Notes: a model not told the origin generated them from the sequence alone. Shown: positions 1 through 9,220, counted from the stretch's first letter. The stretch: 64,000 bases of DNA from Roseomonas sp. (GCA_020249285.1 JADCFX010000041.1:83885-147884), one strand, 5' to 3'. Numbers and translations are program-made.

Positions 1-666
1 CAGTACATAGTAAGCCGCGAGCAGCAGTACCGCGCAGAACAGGAATTCACTGAAAAGATGCGTCGTGGTCCAGAAGAAGGAAACGCCCTTCAGAAAGCCC
101 AGATAAAGCGGCGGGTCCCCCAGCGGCGTCAGCGATCCGCCAATATTGCTGACCAGGAAGATGAAAAACACAAAGGTATGGGTCTTGCGCTGGCGGAAGG
201 CATTGGCGCGCAACACCGGGCGGATCAGCAGCATGGAAGCGCCGGTGGTGCCCATCACACTCGCGATCACAGTGCCGAAGGCCAGCAAAGCGGTATTGGT
301 GGCCGGCGTGCCGATCAGCGTGCCCTTCAGCAGCACGCCACCACCTGTCACGTAAAGCGCCAGCAGCAGGGCGATGAAGGGGATGTATTCCTGCAACAGG
401 ATATGCCAGACCTCTGAGGCCGCAACGCCAAGCCCGAACACCACGGCAAAGGGCAGCACCAGCAGCAAAGCCCAACCAGCGGCGATCTTGCCGTAATGAT
501 GGTGCCAGATCGGCCCCGCCAGCAGCGGCAACAGCGCGATGGAAAGCAGCAGCCCCGCAAAAGGCAGGCCCCAAGCCAGGCTCATGCCCGCGCCGGATAC
601 CCCGGCGGCTTCCGCCGGCAGGCTCAGCGCCAGGAACAGCATCAGGGCGAAGCGGGTCGCCTTCAT
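1..666 (-). CDS. NhaD/ArsB-type sodium:proton antiporter, N-terminal part (cut by window edge)
   Basis: An open frame of 222 codons starts at the ATG at 666 and runs off the left edge, so the C-terminus is missing. It begins with a signal-like hydrophobic stretch (about residues 5-20), followed by repeated hydrophobic segments typical of an inner-membrane carrier. The segment SNIGGSLTPLGDPPLY at about residues 173-188 and the GTTGASMLLIRP stretch near 139-150 are characteristic of the NhaD/ArsB (ion transporter superfamily) fold, which exchanges Na+ or Li+ for protons. It is divergent from the coxG operon across 141 bp. A citrate- or arsenite-type carrier of the same superfamily is the alternative, but the motif favours NhaD. 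Confidence 0.8.
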   Translation of the reverse strand, partial: MKATRFALMLFLALSLPAEAAGVSGAGMSLAWGLPFAGLLLSIALLPLLAGPIWHHHYGKIAAGWALLLVLPFAVVFGLGVAASEVWHILLQEYIPFIALLLALYVTGGGVLLKGTLIGTPATNTALLAFGTVIASVMGTTGASMLLIRPVLRANAFRQRKTHTFVFFIFLVSNIGGSLTPLGDPPLYLGFLKGVSFFWTTTHLFSEFLFCAVLLLAAYYVL

Positions 667-807
667 GGGCCAGGGCCTCCCTCAAGACGTTCGGGCTTTC
701 GCCCATGCAGACCGTGCTTGCCGGATGATCTGCCCCGCCACAAGGGGGCGCCCCCTTTCCCCCATGGCCTTGCGCCCCTAGTTTGGGGGGTAGCAGGAGA
801 TCACCCC

Positions 808-1428
808 ATGGAAATGAACGGCGAGCGCCGCATCCCCGCGCCCCGTCAGCGCGTCTGGGACGCGCTGAACGACCCCGAAATGCTGAAGGCCGCGATTCCC
901 GGCTGCGAAAGCGTGACCAAAACCGCTGATGACGCGTTTGAAGCCAAGGTATCGGTCAAGATCGGCCCCATGGCGGCGAAATTCGGCGGCAAGGTGAAGC
1001 TGGAAAACATCCAGGCGCCGGCATCCTACACTATCTCAGGTGAAGGCAATGGCGGCGCCATGGGCTTCGCCAAGGGCGGTGCTGATGTCGCGCTTGAAGA
1101 AGTAGGCCCCAATGAGACTTTGCTGAAATTCGCGGTGAAGGCGCAGGTCGGCGGCAAAATGGCGCAGCTTGGTGCGCGGCTGATTGATGCGACGGCCAAG
1201 CAAATGTCCGATCAATTCTTTGATCGCTTCGCTGCCGCGGTCGCCGCTGCTGAACCTGCCGCCGCCGAAGCACCGGGCGCTGCCCCGGCGCCCCTGCCCG
1301 CCCCGCCTGCCTCGAGCGCTGGCATTTCGATCTTTGAACTGCTGCCGGAAGCGCCACTTGGCATTCCGCTGCTCGCCTGGGTGGGGGGTGCGATCTGGCT
1401 TGTCATTGTCGCGTTGATGTTCAAGTGA
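808..1428 (+). CDS. coxG: CoxG-family SRPBCC protein with C-terminal membrane anchor
   Basis: This 206-residue protein matches carbon monoxide dehydrogenase subunit G (CoxG). Residues 1 to about 150 form a SRPBCC-type domain (MEMNGERRIPAP start, AAIPGCESV motif). An Ala/Pro-rich linker follows, and a hydrophobic C-terminal segment (about 188-205) could tether it to the membrane. The ATG at 808 has AGGAGA seven bases upstream, so the longer frame from 496 is not used. CoxG proteins help recruit or mature Mo-containing CO-dehydrogenase-like enzymes at the membrane. It is first in a tightly overlapping maturation operon; its stop overlaps the next GTG by four bases. Confidence 0.85.
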   Translation: MEMNGERRIPAPRQRVWDALNDPEMLKAAIPGCESVTKTADDAFEAKVSVKIGPMAAKFGGKVKLENIQAPASYTISGEGNGGAMGFAKGGADVALEEVGPNETLLKFAVKAQVGGKMAQLGARLIDATAKQMSDQFFDRFAAAVAAAEPAAAEAPGAAPAPLPAPPASSAGISIFELLPEAPLGIPLLAWVGGAIWLVIVALMFK

Positions 1429-2312
1429 GCCTGCCCGGAAGCGTTGCCGAAACCCAGGCGCTCCTCGCTTCAGGGGGCTATGTCGCTGATAAGGCGCTGG
1501 CCACCACCATCCATCTGGCGCTCACCATGGGTCGCCCGCTTTTTCTGGAAGGTGAGCCCGGCACGGGCAAGACGGAAATCGCCAAAGTGCTGGCCGCGCG
1601 CCTGCCGCGCCGCCTGGTACGCCTGCAATGCTATGACGGCATGGATATCTCCGCCGCCGCCTATGAATGGAATCACGCGCGGCAATTAATGGCGATACGG
1701 CTGGCCGAAGCCGCGGGAGATGTGGACCGCGCCGCGCTTGATCGCGGCATTTATGACCGGAAATTCCTCCAGCCGCGGCCCTTGCTGGATGCGCTGGAAG
1801 GCAGCCCCGCCGTGCTGCTGATTGATGAACTTGATCGCGCGGATGAACCTTTCGAAGCCTTCCTGCTGGAAATCCTCGCTGATTTCCAGATCACGATTCC
1901 TGAGCTTGGCACAATAAAAGCAGCCACCCCGCCGGTTGTGATCATCACATCAAACCGCACGCGCGAAGTGCATGATGCGGTGCGCCGGCGCTGCCTTTAT
2001 CATTGGGTGGATTACCCGGATGCCGCGCGCGAACGCGCCATTCTGAAGCTCCGCGCCCCCGGCCTGCCGGAAGCGCTTTCCGCGCAGGTTGTCGCCTTTG
2101 TGCAAAAGCTGCGCGAGGGTGATTACTTCAAGCTGCCCGGTGTGGCGGAGACGATTGATTGGGCGCAGGCTTTGGCCGCCCTTGATGCCAAGGCGCTGGA
2201 GCAAGGCGCGGTGGATGAAACGCTCGGCGTTTTGCTGAAGTATCAGGATGACATCGCCAAGCTGAAGGGCGAGGAAGCGGCGCGGCTGATTACGGAGGCT
2301 CGGGCCGGGTGA
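1425..2312 (+). CDS. coxD: MoxR/CoxD-type AAA+ ATPase
   Basis: This is a 295-residue AAA+ ATPase of the MoxR family. The Walker A motif GEPGTGKT lies at 43-50 and the Walker B-like LLIDELDRAD near 130-140; the sensor segment ITSNRTREVHDAVRRRC follows. It starts with GTG inside a GTGA overlap with coxG and ends in another GTGA overlap with the VWA gene. In Oligotropha CoxD works with the VWA protein CoxE as a chaperone pair that builds the Cu-Mo active site; the same pairing is seen here. The actual client enzyme is not encoded in the window. Confidence 0.88.
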   Translation: MSLPGSVAETQALLASGGYVADKALATTIHLALTMGRPLFLEGEPGTGKTEIAKVLAARLPRRLVRLQCYDGMDISAAAYEWNHARQLMAIRLAEAAGDVDRAALDRGIYDRKFLQPRPLLDALEGSPAVLLIDELDRADEPFEAFLLEILADFQITIPELGTIKAATPPVVIITSNRTREVHDAVRRRCLYHWVDYPDAARERAILKLRAPGLPEALSAQVVAFVQKLREGDYFKLPGVAETIDWAQALAALDAKALEQGAVDETLGVLLKYQDDIAKLKGEEAARLITEARAG

Positions 2313-3562
2313 CGCCGGATCGCGACCCTGCCCGCATCATCGCCGGCGGCCAGCCCTTGCTGGCCTCGGCGCCCGGCGCGGGCGGGCATATTGCGACCAA
2401 TCTGCTGGCCTTCACGCGGTTATTGCGCCGGTCTGGCCTGCCGCTGGGGCCGGGTGAGGCGTTGAGCGCACTCGCCGCCCTGAACGCGATTGAAATCGGG
2501 GATCGCCGGCAGGTGCATGCCGCTTTGCGCGCCGTGATGGTGCACCGGCGCGAGCATTTTGAGTTGTTCGATCAGGCGTTCCAATTATTCTGGCGCGATC
2601 CGGAAGCCGCCGCCCATGCCGCTGCCATGGCCGCGCTGGATGGCCATAAGCCGCAAGCGGAAAAGCCGCCCCCCGCGTCTCGGCGTTTGGCGGAAGCCAT
2701 GCAGGGTGAAAGGCCAAAGCCACGCCCGCCTGAGCCTGAACCGCCGCGCCAAGATATGAGCTTCACCGTCAGTGACCGGGAAAAACTGCAAAAGCTGGAT
2801 TTTGAGGCCATGTCGGCGGCCGAGATTGCTGCCGCCAAGCAGGAAATCCGCAAGCTGACCCTGCCGCTTGATGAAAAACCCACGCGGCGCTTTCGCACGC
2901 ATCCCGCAGGGCGCGTTGTGGATTTGCGCGCCACACTTCGCCAAAGCCTGCGGCTTGGGGGCGATATCCTGAAGCTTGAACACAAGCAGCGCGTGGAAAA
3001 GCCGCCGCCCTTGGTGGTGCTATGCGACATTAGCGGCAGCATGGCGCGGTATGCGCAAATCCTGCTGCATTTCCTACACGCCGTCACCAATGAACGGGAC
3101 CGGGTGCATAGTTTCCTGTTCGGCACCAGGCTGACGAATGTTACTCGGCAATTGCGCCATCGCGATCCGGAATTCGCCTTTGAGATGGTATCCCACATCG
3201 TGCCCGATTGGTCGGGCGGCACGCGGATTGGCGAAAGCCTTGGCCTGTTCAACAAGCTTTGGGCGCGGCGCGTTTTGGGCCAGAGCGCCGTTGTGTTACT
3301 CATCACGGATGGGCTGGACCGCGAAGGCGCGGCGGGGCTGGCGGAGGCCACCGAAAGGCTCAGACAATCCTGCACGCGTCTGATCTGGCTCAATCCGCTG
3401 TTGCGTTTTTCGGGGTTTCAACCGAAATCCCAGGGCATTCGGGCCATGCTGCCCCATGTGGATGATTTCCGGCCCGTGCATAATCTTGAAAGCCTGCGCG
3501 CCCTGATCCAAACCTTATCGGACCCGCGCATCGGCCAAAGCAGAAGGATGATGGTCGCATGA
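2309..3562 (+). CDS. coxE: CoxE-like VWA domain protein
   Basis: This 417-residue protein has a VWA domain in its C-terminal half. The MIDAS motif DISGSM begins near residue 240 and a second metal-site segment (SGGTRIGESL) follows. The N-terminal half is a helical region typical of CoxE/YehP-like VWA proteins, with a Pro-rich stretch around 120-145. It starts with GTG overlapping coxD and ends in ATGA overlapping the first xdhC gene, so translation is probably coupled. It is expected to partner the upstream MoxR ATPase in remodelling a molybdenum hydroxylase. Confidence 0.87.
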   Translation: MTPDRDPARIIAGGQPLLASAPGAGGHIATNLLAFTRLLRRSGLPLGPGEALSALAALNAIEIGDRRQVHAALRAVMVHRREHFELFDQAFQLFWRDPEAAAHAAAMAALDGHKPQAEKPPPASRRLAEAMQGERPKPRPPEPEPPRQDMSFTVSDREKLQKLDFEAMSAAEIAAAKQEIRKLTLPLDEKPTRRFRTHPAGRVVDLRATLRQSLRLGGDILKLEHKQRVEKPPPLVVLCDISGSMARYAQILLHFLHAVTNERDRVHSFLFGTRLTNVTRQLRHRDPEFAFEMVSHIVPDWSGGTRIGESLGLFNKLWARRVLGQSAVVLLITDGLDREGAAGLAEATERLRQSCTRLIWLNPLLRFSGFQPKSQGIRAMLPHVDDFRPVHNLESLRALIQTLSDPRIGQSRRMMVA

Positions 3563-3888
3563 CCCAGAACGACAATGCCGAGGATATCCTGGCCATCGCC
3601 GCCACTTGGAAGGCAGCCGGTGAGGACGTGGCCATAGCGACCGTGGTGGAAACCTGGGGGTCTTCGCCGCGCCCGGCGGGATCGCGGCTTGCCATCACCA
3701 AATCCGGCAAGCTCGCGGGGTCTGTCTCCGGCGGCTGCATTGAAGGGGCCGTTGCGGATGCTGCGCGGCAATCCATGGTGAGCGGGGCGCCGCAATTGCT
3801 TGATTTCGGCATTTCCGATGAACGGGCCTGGGAAGTTGGGCTTTCCTGCGGCGGCAAGGTGAAGGTGTTTGTGGAGCCGCTTTCATGA
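3559..3888 (+). CDS. XdhC/CoxI family protein, N-terminal-domain-only
   Basis: At 109 residues this is just the XdhC_CoxI N-terminal domain. It contains VETWGSSPRPAGSRLAITK followed by GSVSGGCIEGAV, the signature of the family. Such proteins carry and sulfurate the molybdenum cofactor before insertion into xanthine-dehydrogenase-type enzymes. The usual C-terminal Rossmann domain is encoded by the next gene, which overlaps by four bases (ATGA). The two together look like a split XdhC. Confidence 0.85.
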   Translation: MTQNDNAEDILAIAATWKAAGEDVAIATVVETWGSSPRPAGSRLAITKSGKLAGSVSGGCIEGAVADAARQSMVSGAPQLLDFGISDERAWEVGLSCGGKVKVFVEPLS

Positions 3889-4598
3889 AATCCGCAACCC
3901 TTGCCCGGCTGCAAGCCGAACGCGCTGGCAAGCGCCCGGTGGTGCTGCTCACACGCCTTTCCGATGGCGCGCAATTGCTCTGGCCCGGTGATGAAATGCC
4001 GGCGGAATTGGTCGAAGCGTCCAAGGCAGCACTCGGCAGCGAAGAAGCGGGCAATGTGACGCTGGGGGATGAGGCCTGGTTCATCCACCCGCATAACCCA
4101 CCGCTTAGGATCATCGTTGTCGGTGCCGTGCATATCGCCCAGGCCATGGCACCCATGGCCGCACCACTTGGCTTTGCGATGGTGGTGGTGGACCCGCGCC
4201 GCGCCTTCGCCAGCGAAGAACGCCTGCCCGGTATCTCGCTTTCCACCGATTGGCCGGATGAGGCCATGGCGGCCTTGGCGCCTGATGCGCGCACGGCGGT
4301 GGTGACACTGACGCATGACCCGAAGCTGGATGATCCCGCGCTGGATGCGGCTTTAAAAAGCGAGGCGTTTTACATCGGCGCGCTCGGCAGCCGGCGCACC
4401 CATGCGAAGCGCGTGGCACGGTTGACGGAATTGGGCCATGGCGCTGAAGCAATGGGGCGGATCCATGCGCCGGTGGGGTTGAATATCCAAGCCGTTACGG
4501 CACCGGAAATTGCGCTTTCCATCATGGCGGAAATCGTAGCTGCCCGGCGCGGTGCGGCGCTTGGTGCTGTGCGACCCATTCCCGGTGTTACGGCATGA
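3885..4598 (+). CDS. XdhC family protein, C-terminal Rossmann part
   Basis: This 237-residue protein carries the XdhC C-terminal Rossmann domain. RIIVVGAVHIAQAM is the nucleotide-binding loop, and GALGSRRTHAKR and GLNIQAVTAPEIALSIMAEI are the hallmark C-terminal segments. The first 70 residues are a short leader unlike the canonical N-terminal domain. It overlaps both neighbours by four bases. It probably acts with the preceding small XdhC protein in Mo-cofactor sulfuration and hand-over. Confidence 0.85.
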   Translation: MKSATLARLQAERAGKRPVVLLTRLSDGAQLLWPGDEMPAELVEASKAALGSEEAGNVTLGDEAWFIHPHNPPLRIIVVGAVHIAQAMAPMAAPLGFAMVVVDPRRAFASEERLPGISLSTDWPDEAMAALAPDARTAVVTLTHDPKLDDPALDAALKSEAFYIGALGSRRTHAKRVARLTELGHGAEAMGRIHAPVGLNIQAVTAPEIALSIMAEIVAARRGAALGAVRPIPGVTA

Positions 4599-6247
4599 TT
4601 TTCGGCCCGACGCGGCTTGAAGAAGCGAAAGGCGCGATCCTGGCGCATACCATGCGCCTGACGGGCCGCGTGCTGAAAAAGGGTACCGTGCTGGATGATG
4701 GCGCCATAGCGGCTTTGCGAGACGCCGGCCACCGAGAGATCATCGCCGCGCGGCTTGAAGTGGGTGATGTGCCGGAAGATGAGGCTGCGGAGCGGCTGGG
4801 CCAAGTGCTGGCCGTGCCCTTGCTTGCGCGGTCACGTGCAGCCACCGGACGCGTGAATATTCTCGCGGAAACAGCAGGGCTTTTGGTGCTGGATACCAGG
4901 CGCATCGCGCGTATGAATGCGGTGGATGAAAGCCTGACGATTGCGACTTTGCCCAATTTCACGCCGGTCAATACCAAGGAAATGGTCGCGACCATTAAGG
5001 TGATTCCCTTCGCCGTGCCGGGGCAAATGCTGGGCGTGGTGGAAGCGGTCGCGAAAAGCGGCGCGGGTCCTGTGCTTGCCATTCATCCTTTCCGCGCCTT
5101 GAAGGTTGGTCTGGTGCTGTCTGAACTGCCCGGCATCAAGGAAAGCGTCATGGAAGGCGCGGTGGAGGCGACGGAAGAACGCATCGCCGGGCTCTGTGGC
5201 ATGCTCATGCCGGTGGAACGCGTGCGCCATGACACGGTCGCGATTTCCGATGCGCTGTCCCGGCTACGTCGCGCGGGTGCGGAGATGCTGCTGGTGGCGG
5301 GTGCTTCCGCCGTGGTGGATCGGCGCGATGTCGGCCCGGCTGCGATTGTGCGCGCCGGCGGCGTGATTGATCATTTCGGCATGCCGGTTGATCCCGGCAA
5401 TCTGCTCTGCCTTGGGCATATCGGCAAAATCCCCGCCATGGTGCTGCCTGGCTGTGCGCGCAGCCCAAAGCTGAATGGCTTTGATTGGGTACTGCAACGG
5501 CTTTTCGCGGGGCTTGAAGTCACGCCGGAAGATATCGGCGCCATGGGTGTGGGCGGCTTGCTCAAGGAAATCGAATTGCGCCCGCTGCCGCGTGAACTGG
5601 CGCCGCGCACGCCGCCGCCGGCGCTCGCCCCGCGCCGAGGCCGCCGCGTTGCAGCGATTGTGCTGGCCGCTGGCCGTTCGCGCCGCATGGCGCCGCTGAA
5701 CAAGCTGCTGGTCACGGATAATGATGGCGTGCCCATGGTGGTGCGCGTGGTGGATCAAGTGCTCGCTTCCCATGCACGGCCGATCATTGTTGTGACCGGC
5801 CATGAGCATGACCGGGTGGAGGAAGCCCTTGCCGGCCGCGCAGTGCAATTCGCGATTGCCGAGGATTACGCGCAGGGGCTTTCCGCATCGCTCAAGGCCG
5901 GGCTGCAAGCTTTGCCCGAGGATATTGAAGGCTTCATGGTGTGTCTGGGCGACATGCCGCTGGTGAGTGCGGCGATGCTTGATCGGCTGATGGCAGCGTT
6001 TGATCCGGAAGAAGGCCGCGCGATTGTGATGCCGACCTTCCGTGGCAAGCAGGGCAATCCCATGTTGTGGTCGCGCGAATTCCTGCCGGAAATGCTGGCG
6101 ATTACCGGCGATGTCGGCGCGCGGCATTTGGCCGGCAAATACGCCGATCGCTGCGTGGAAGTTGAAATGGCCGATGACGCTGTGCTGCGCGATTTTGACA
6201 CGACCGAAGCGCTGAAGGGCGTGCCGGGGTATAGTTTGGTGAGGTGA
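4595..6247 (+). CDS. MoeA-like molybdopterin-binding / MocA-type nucleotidyltransferase fusion
   Basis: This 550-residue fusion protein ends the maturation operon. The N-terminal ~340 residues are a molybdopterin-binding (MoCF/MoeA-like) region. From about 350 a nucleotidyltransferase domain begins, with IVLAAGRSRRMAPLNKLL as the NTP-binding loop and CLGDMPLV as the metal-binding motif. Such fusions attach CMP to molybdopterin, giving the MCD cofactor used by xanthine-dehydrogenase/CODH-type enzymes (family knowledge). The stop is followed at once by a palindrome at 6249-6274. Guanylyl specificity cannot be excluded from sequence alone. Confidence 0.85.
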   Translation: MIFGPTRLEEAKGAILAHTMRLTGRVLKKGTVLDDGAIAALRDAGHREIIAARLEVGDVPEDEAAERLGQVLAVPLLARSRAATGRVNILAETAGLLVLDTRRIARMNAVDESLTIATLPNFTPVNTKEMVATIKVIPFAVPGQMLGVVEAVAKSGAGPVLAIHPFRALKVGLVLSELPGIKESVMEGAVEATEERIAGLCGMLMPVERVRHDTVAISDALSRLRRAGAEMLLVAGASAVVDRRDVGPAAIVRAGGVIDHFGMPVDPGNLLCLGHIGKIPAMVLPGCARSPKLNGFDWVLQRLFAGLEVTPEDIGAMGVGGLLKEIELRPLPRELAPRTPPPALAPRRGRRVAAIVLAAGRSRRMAPLNKLLVTDNDGVPMVVRVVDQVLASHARPIIVVTGHEHDRVEEALAGRAVQFAIAEDYAQGLSASLKAGLQALPEDIEGFMVCLGDMPLVSAAMLDRLMAAFDPEEGRAIVMPTFRGKQGNPMLWSREFLPEMLAITGDVGARHLAGKYADRCVEVEMADDAVLRDFDTTEALKGVPGYSLVR

Positions 6248-6248
6248 A

Positions 6249-6274
6249 GCGTGACCTACCTAAGCAGGTCACGC
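6249..6274 (+). terminator. Perfect 9-bp palindrome after the Mo-enzyme maturation operon
   Basis: GCGTGACCT and AGGTCACGC are perfect inverted repeats separated by eight bases, starting two bases after the stop of the fusion gene. There is no clear U-tract, so it may be a transcript-stabilising hairpin rather than a true intrinsic terminator. A near-copy lies at 37987-38012. Confidence 0.55.
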
Positions 6275-6303
6275 TGATTTAAGCGCCTTGCGGCAAGGCC
6301 AAG

Positions 6304-6783
6304 TCAGACCTTGCGCGCCTTAAGCTCGTCGCGGATTTCCGCAAGCAAGGATTCGGTTGGCGTCGGCGGCGGCGGGGCGGCTGCTTCTTCCACGGCCTTT
6401 GATGCCTGGAGCTTGCTAAGCACCTTCACCATCCAAAAAACCGCAAAACCAACGATCACGAATTTGATGATGGCGTTGATGAATTTGCCGACAGCCAGCA
6501 CGGCAGCGCCACCTTCGCGCGTTGCGGCCAGGGTTGCCTGGCGTTCGCCGGAGATCACGACGAACAGGTTGGAAAAATCCATCCCGCCCATCAGCAAGCC
6601 GAAGATCGGGTTGAACAAATCCTCCACCATGGAAGTCACAATGGCGGTAAAGGCAGCGCCAATCACCACGCCAACGGCAAGATCAATCACATTGCCGCGC
6701 ATGATGAAGGCCTTGAATTCCTTCAGCCATTGCGGTTCCTTAACCGGTATCTGCCCGGCAATCTTATGGGCCAAATCGCTCAT
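6304..6783 (-). CDS. mscL: Large-conductance mechanosensitive channel MscL
   Basis: At 159 residues this is close to the usual MscL size. The first transmembrane helix has the family signature FIMRGNVIDLAVGVVIGAAF (about residues 26-45), followed by VEDLFNPIFG. The second helix is around 100-120 (INAIIKFVIVGFAVFWMV) and the C-terminal amphipathic helix ends LLAEIRDELKARK. A Pro-rich insert (AAPPPPTPTES) precedes that helix. It releases solutes on hypo-osmotic shock. It is a single gene, convergent with the Mo operon and divergent from the VOC gene. Confidence 0.96.
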   Translation of the reverse strand: MSDLAHKIAGQIPVKEPQWLKEFKAFIMRGNVIDLAVGVVIGAAFTAIVTSMVEDLFNPIFGLLMGGMDFSNLFVVISGERQATLAATREGGAAVLAVGKFINAIIKFVIVGFAVFWMVKVLSKLQASKAVEEAAAPPPPTPTESLLAEIRDELKARKV

Positions 6784-6936
6784 GCCTTGTTCCCCAAATC
6801 ACAGCCCGAATAGCCAGGCTGATCTCGACATGCCGTTGAAGCTTACTGATTGCCATTTGTAAAGCTTAACAGGGTATGGCCCAAGCCTTGGGGTAACAGG
6901 ATAGCGCGGCGCGAGCATTGTGCTTAAGCTTGACCA

Positions 6937-7344
6937 ATGGAACCAAGCCGCTTCGCCCAGCAAATCACCTTCCTTTATGCGGAAGACCCCGCCGCTTCCT
7001 GGGATTTTTATGAGAACAAGCTTGGCCTGGCACTGGTACAGGATCAGGGCACCTGCCGCATCTATGCCACCGCGCCGGGCGAGCGTGGCTTTTTGGGCGT
7101 CTGCCGCGCGCGCGCGCCGCGGGCTTCGGACAATCCTCGCGTGCAGGGCGGTGTTGTCTTCACCTTCGTTGATCCAGATGTGGAGGGCTGGCATGCAAGG
7201 CTAAAGGCGCGCGGGGTGGCCGTGCCGGAACAGGTGGAATATTCCGAAGCCTATCGCGTGACGCATTTTTTCTTCCACGACCCCGCCGGCTATTTGCTGG
7301 AGGTTCAGCGCTTCGAAAGGCCCGATTGGCCTGAGCCTGGCTGA
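6937..7344 (+). CDS. VOC (glyoxalase/bleomycin-resistance fold) protein
   Basis: This 135-residue protein shows the vicinal-oxygen-chelate pattern: FYAEDPAASWDFYENKLGLAL at the start and FFHDPAGYLLEVQRFERP at the end, the latter supplying a metal-binding Glu. The substrate cannot be told from sequence. It stands alone, with a 153-bp divergent gap to mscL and a 25-bp convergent gap to the TRAP permease. Confidence 0.8.
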   Translation: MEPSRFAQQITFLYAEDPAASWDFYENKLGLALVQDQGTCRIYATAPGERGFLGVCRARAPRASDNPRVQGGVVFTFVDPDVEGWHARLKARGVAVPEQVEYSEAYRVTHFFFHDPAGYLLEVQRFERPDWPEPG

Positions 7345-7369
7345 ACACCCCTGCGCCGCGCTGCTTCCC

Positions 7370-8674
7370 CTACCGCGCCAATAGCCATTCCGGCAGGCCA
7401 GTTACCAAGGTCACCGGGAAAAGCGTAATCAGTACCACGGTCAGCACCAGCATCAGGAAGAAGGGCAGTGATGCCCAGGCAATTTCTGTCTGCTCCTTCC
7501 CGGTCATTGTCTGCATGACAAAAAGATTGAAGCCGAGCGGTGGTGTTATCTCGGCAATTTCCACCAGCAGCACGATAAAGATGCCAAACCACACAAGGTC
7601 AAACCCGGCGGTCTGCACCATGGGCACAACGATGGAGGTTGTCAGCACAATCATCGAAACACCATCAAGCGCCGTGCCCAGGATCAGGTAAACCACGGTC
7701 AGGATGGCGATAATGCCTAAGGGGCCGAGATTGAGTGCTTCCACGCCAGCGGCCAGCGCGGAGGGAATACCGGTCAGCGCCATCGCCTTGGTCAGGAAGG
7801 CGGCACCTGCCAGGATGAACATGATCATGCAGGAAAGCCGAGTGGCACCCATCAGGCTTTCCTTGAAGCTCTGCCAAGTGAGCGTCCGCGTAACGGCCGC
7901 GAGAATAAGCGATCCAAGTACGCCGAAAGCCGCCGCTTCGGTGGCCGTCGCCCAGCCGATAAACATGGTCCCGATCACGGCGATGATCAGAATGGTGCAG
8001 GGAATCAACTGCGCGCTGGCCCGCATTTTTTCCCGGAAGCTCAGCGCGGGTTCCTTGGCTGGCTGCTTATCCGGGTTCAGCACGGCCCAAATCGCGATAT
8101 AGGCGCTGAACAGCACCATCACCAAAATGCCGGGGATCATGCCGGCGATGAAAACGCGCACAATCGAAACCTCGGCTGCCACCGCATAAACCACCATGAT
8201 TATGGATGGCGGGATCATGATGCCAAGTGTGCCTGCGGTGGCCAGGCTGCCGATCGCGACGCCTTCATCATAGCCGCGGCGGCGCAATTCCGGCAGCGCA
8301 ATCTTGGAAACCGTGGCGCAAGTGGCCGCCGAAGACCCCGAAACAGAACCGAAAATGCCACAAGCCAGGATATTTACATGCAAAAGCCTGCCCGGAAGCC
8401 AGCGTACCCAGGGCGAAAGACCGTTGAACAATTCCTCGGATAATTTGGTGCGGAATAGGATTTCCCCCATCCAGACAAACATCGGCAGCGCTGCCAGGGT
8501 CCAGGAACCTGTTGATTCCCACATGGAGCTTGCCAGGAACAGCCCAGGCTGAGGATGCACCGCCATCATGGCGATATAGCCAACCACGGCGAGGCTCATC
8601 GGTATCCAAAGACCCGTGCCAAGCAGAACGCACAGCAGGATCAGCAGCAGCAGGGCAAAGCTCAATAATTCCAT
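7370..8674 (-). CDS. dctM: TRAP transporter large permease DctM
   Basis: At 434 residues this has the DctM length and a run of about 12 hydrophobic segments. The segments FGSVSGSSAATCATVSKIALPEL and AAAGTLGIMIPPSIIMVVYA correspond to the conserved substrate/Na+ binding hairpins. It lies three bases downstream of the small permease gene. It uses an ion gradient to import an organic acid delivered by a periplasmic DctP protein; the substrate is unknown. Confidence 0.93.
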   Translation of the reverse strand: MELLSFALLLLILLCVLLGTGLWIPMSLAVVGYIAMMAVHPQPGLFLASSMWESTGSWTLAALPMFVWMGEILFRTKLSEELFNGLSPWVRWLPGRLLHVNILACGIFGSVSGSSAATCATVSKIALPELRRRGYDEGVAIGSLATAGTLGIMIPPSIIMVVYAVAAEVSIVRVFIAGMIPGILVMVLFSAYIAIWAVLNPDKQPAKEPALSFREKMRASAQLIPCTILIIAVIGTMFIGWATATEAAAFGVLGSLILAAVTRTLTWQSFKESLMGATRLSCMIMFILAGAAFLTKAMALTGIPSALAAGVEALNLGPLGIIAILTVVYLILGTALDGVSMIVLTTSIVVPMVQTAGFDLVWFGIFIVLLVEIAEITPPLGFNLFVMQTMTGKEQTEIAWASLPFFLMLVLTVVLITLFPVTLVTGLPEWLLAR

Positions 8675-8677
8675 GGC

Positions 8678-9220
8678 TCAAACCTCCGCCGAGAAATCGC
8701 CGCGCGCGGCACGGTCTGCCGCCGCCGCGACATAGGCGGGGACTTCGCCCACCAGAACACGGATCAGTTCATCAACAATCGCGATCAGCAAAATGCCCGC
8801 GCCAATGGGCATGGCCAGTTTCGGGATCCATAACGAAAAGGCGACCGTGCCTTGCGCTACTTCTTCAATCTCCAGGGAGAACAGCACATCATTCAGCGTG
8901 AACCAGACAATCGTGCCAACGGCAATCGCTGCCATCAGAAGGACGATAATCTCCGCGAGGCGACGGGCGCGCGGCGCGAGCTTGTCAATCGCAAGCCCAA
9001 CCCTGATCAATTCGCCATTCTTGAAGGTACGCGCCAGGGCGAAGAAGGTGGTCGCGACGCAAAGATAGGCGCTGAGATCATCCGCGCCGGCGAATTGGAT
9101 ATTCATCTCACGCAGGGCAACTTGGGCCATCATGACGAGAAAGATTGAGAGCAGGGAAAGCGCGGCTAGCCCTGCTGAAATGTCGTAAAGGCCATCAAGT
9201 GCCCGGCGCAAGAATGGCAT
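8678..9220 (-). CDS. dctQ: TRAP transporter small permease DctQ
   Basis: This is a four-helix small permease of 180 residues when started at the ATG at 9220 (MPFLRRALDGLYD); an in-frame start at 9283 would overlap the upstream dctP. It carries the hydrophobic segments expected of DctQ and the usual REMN/ADDLSAYLCVATTFFALART stretch of the family. It lies five bases after dctP and three before dctM, so dctPQM form one transcript. Confidence 0.87.
   Translation of the reverse strand: MPFLRRALDGLYDISAGLAALSLLSIFLVMMAQVALREMNIQFAGADDLSAYLCVATTFFALARTFKNGELIRVGLAIDKLAPRARRLAEIIVLLMAAIAVGTIVWFTLNDVLFSLEIEEVAQGTVAFSLWIPKLAMPIGAGILLIAIVDELIRVLVGEVPAYVAAAADRAARGDFSAEV

Noticed and set aside
5264..6127. 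287-residue minus-strand frame
   Set aside because: Shadow of the MoeA/MocA fusion gene, with composition typical of reverse translation.
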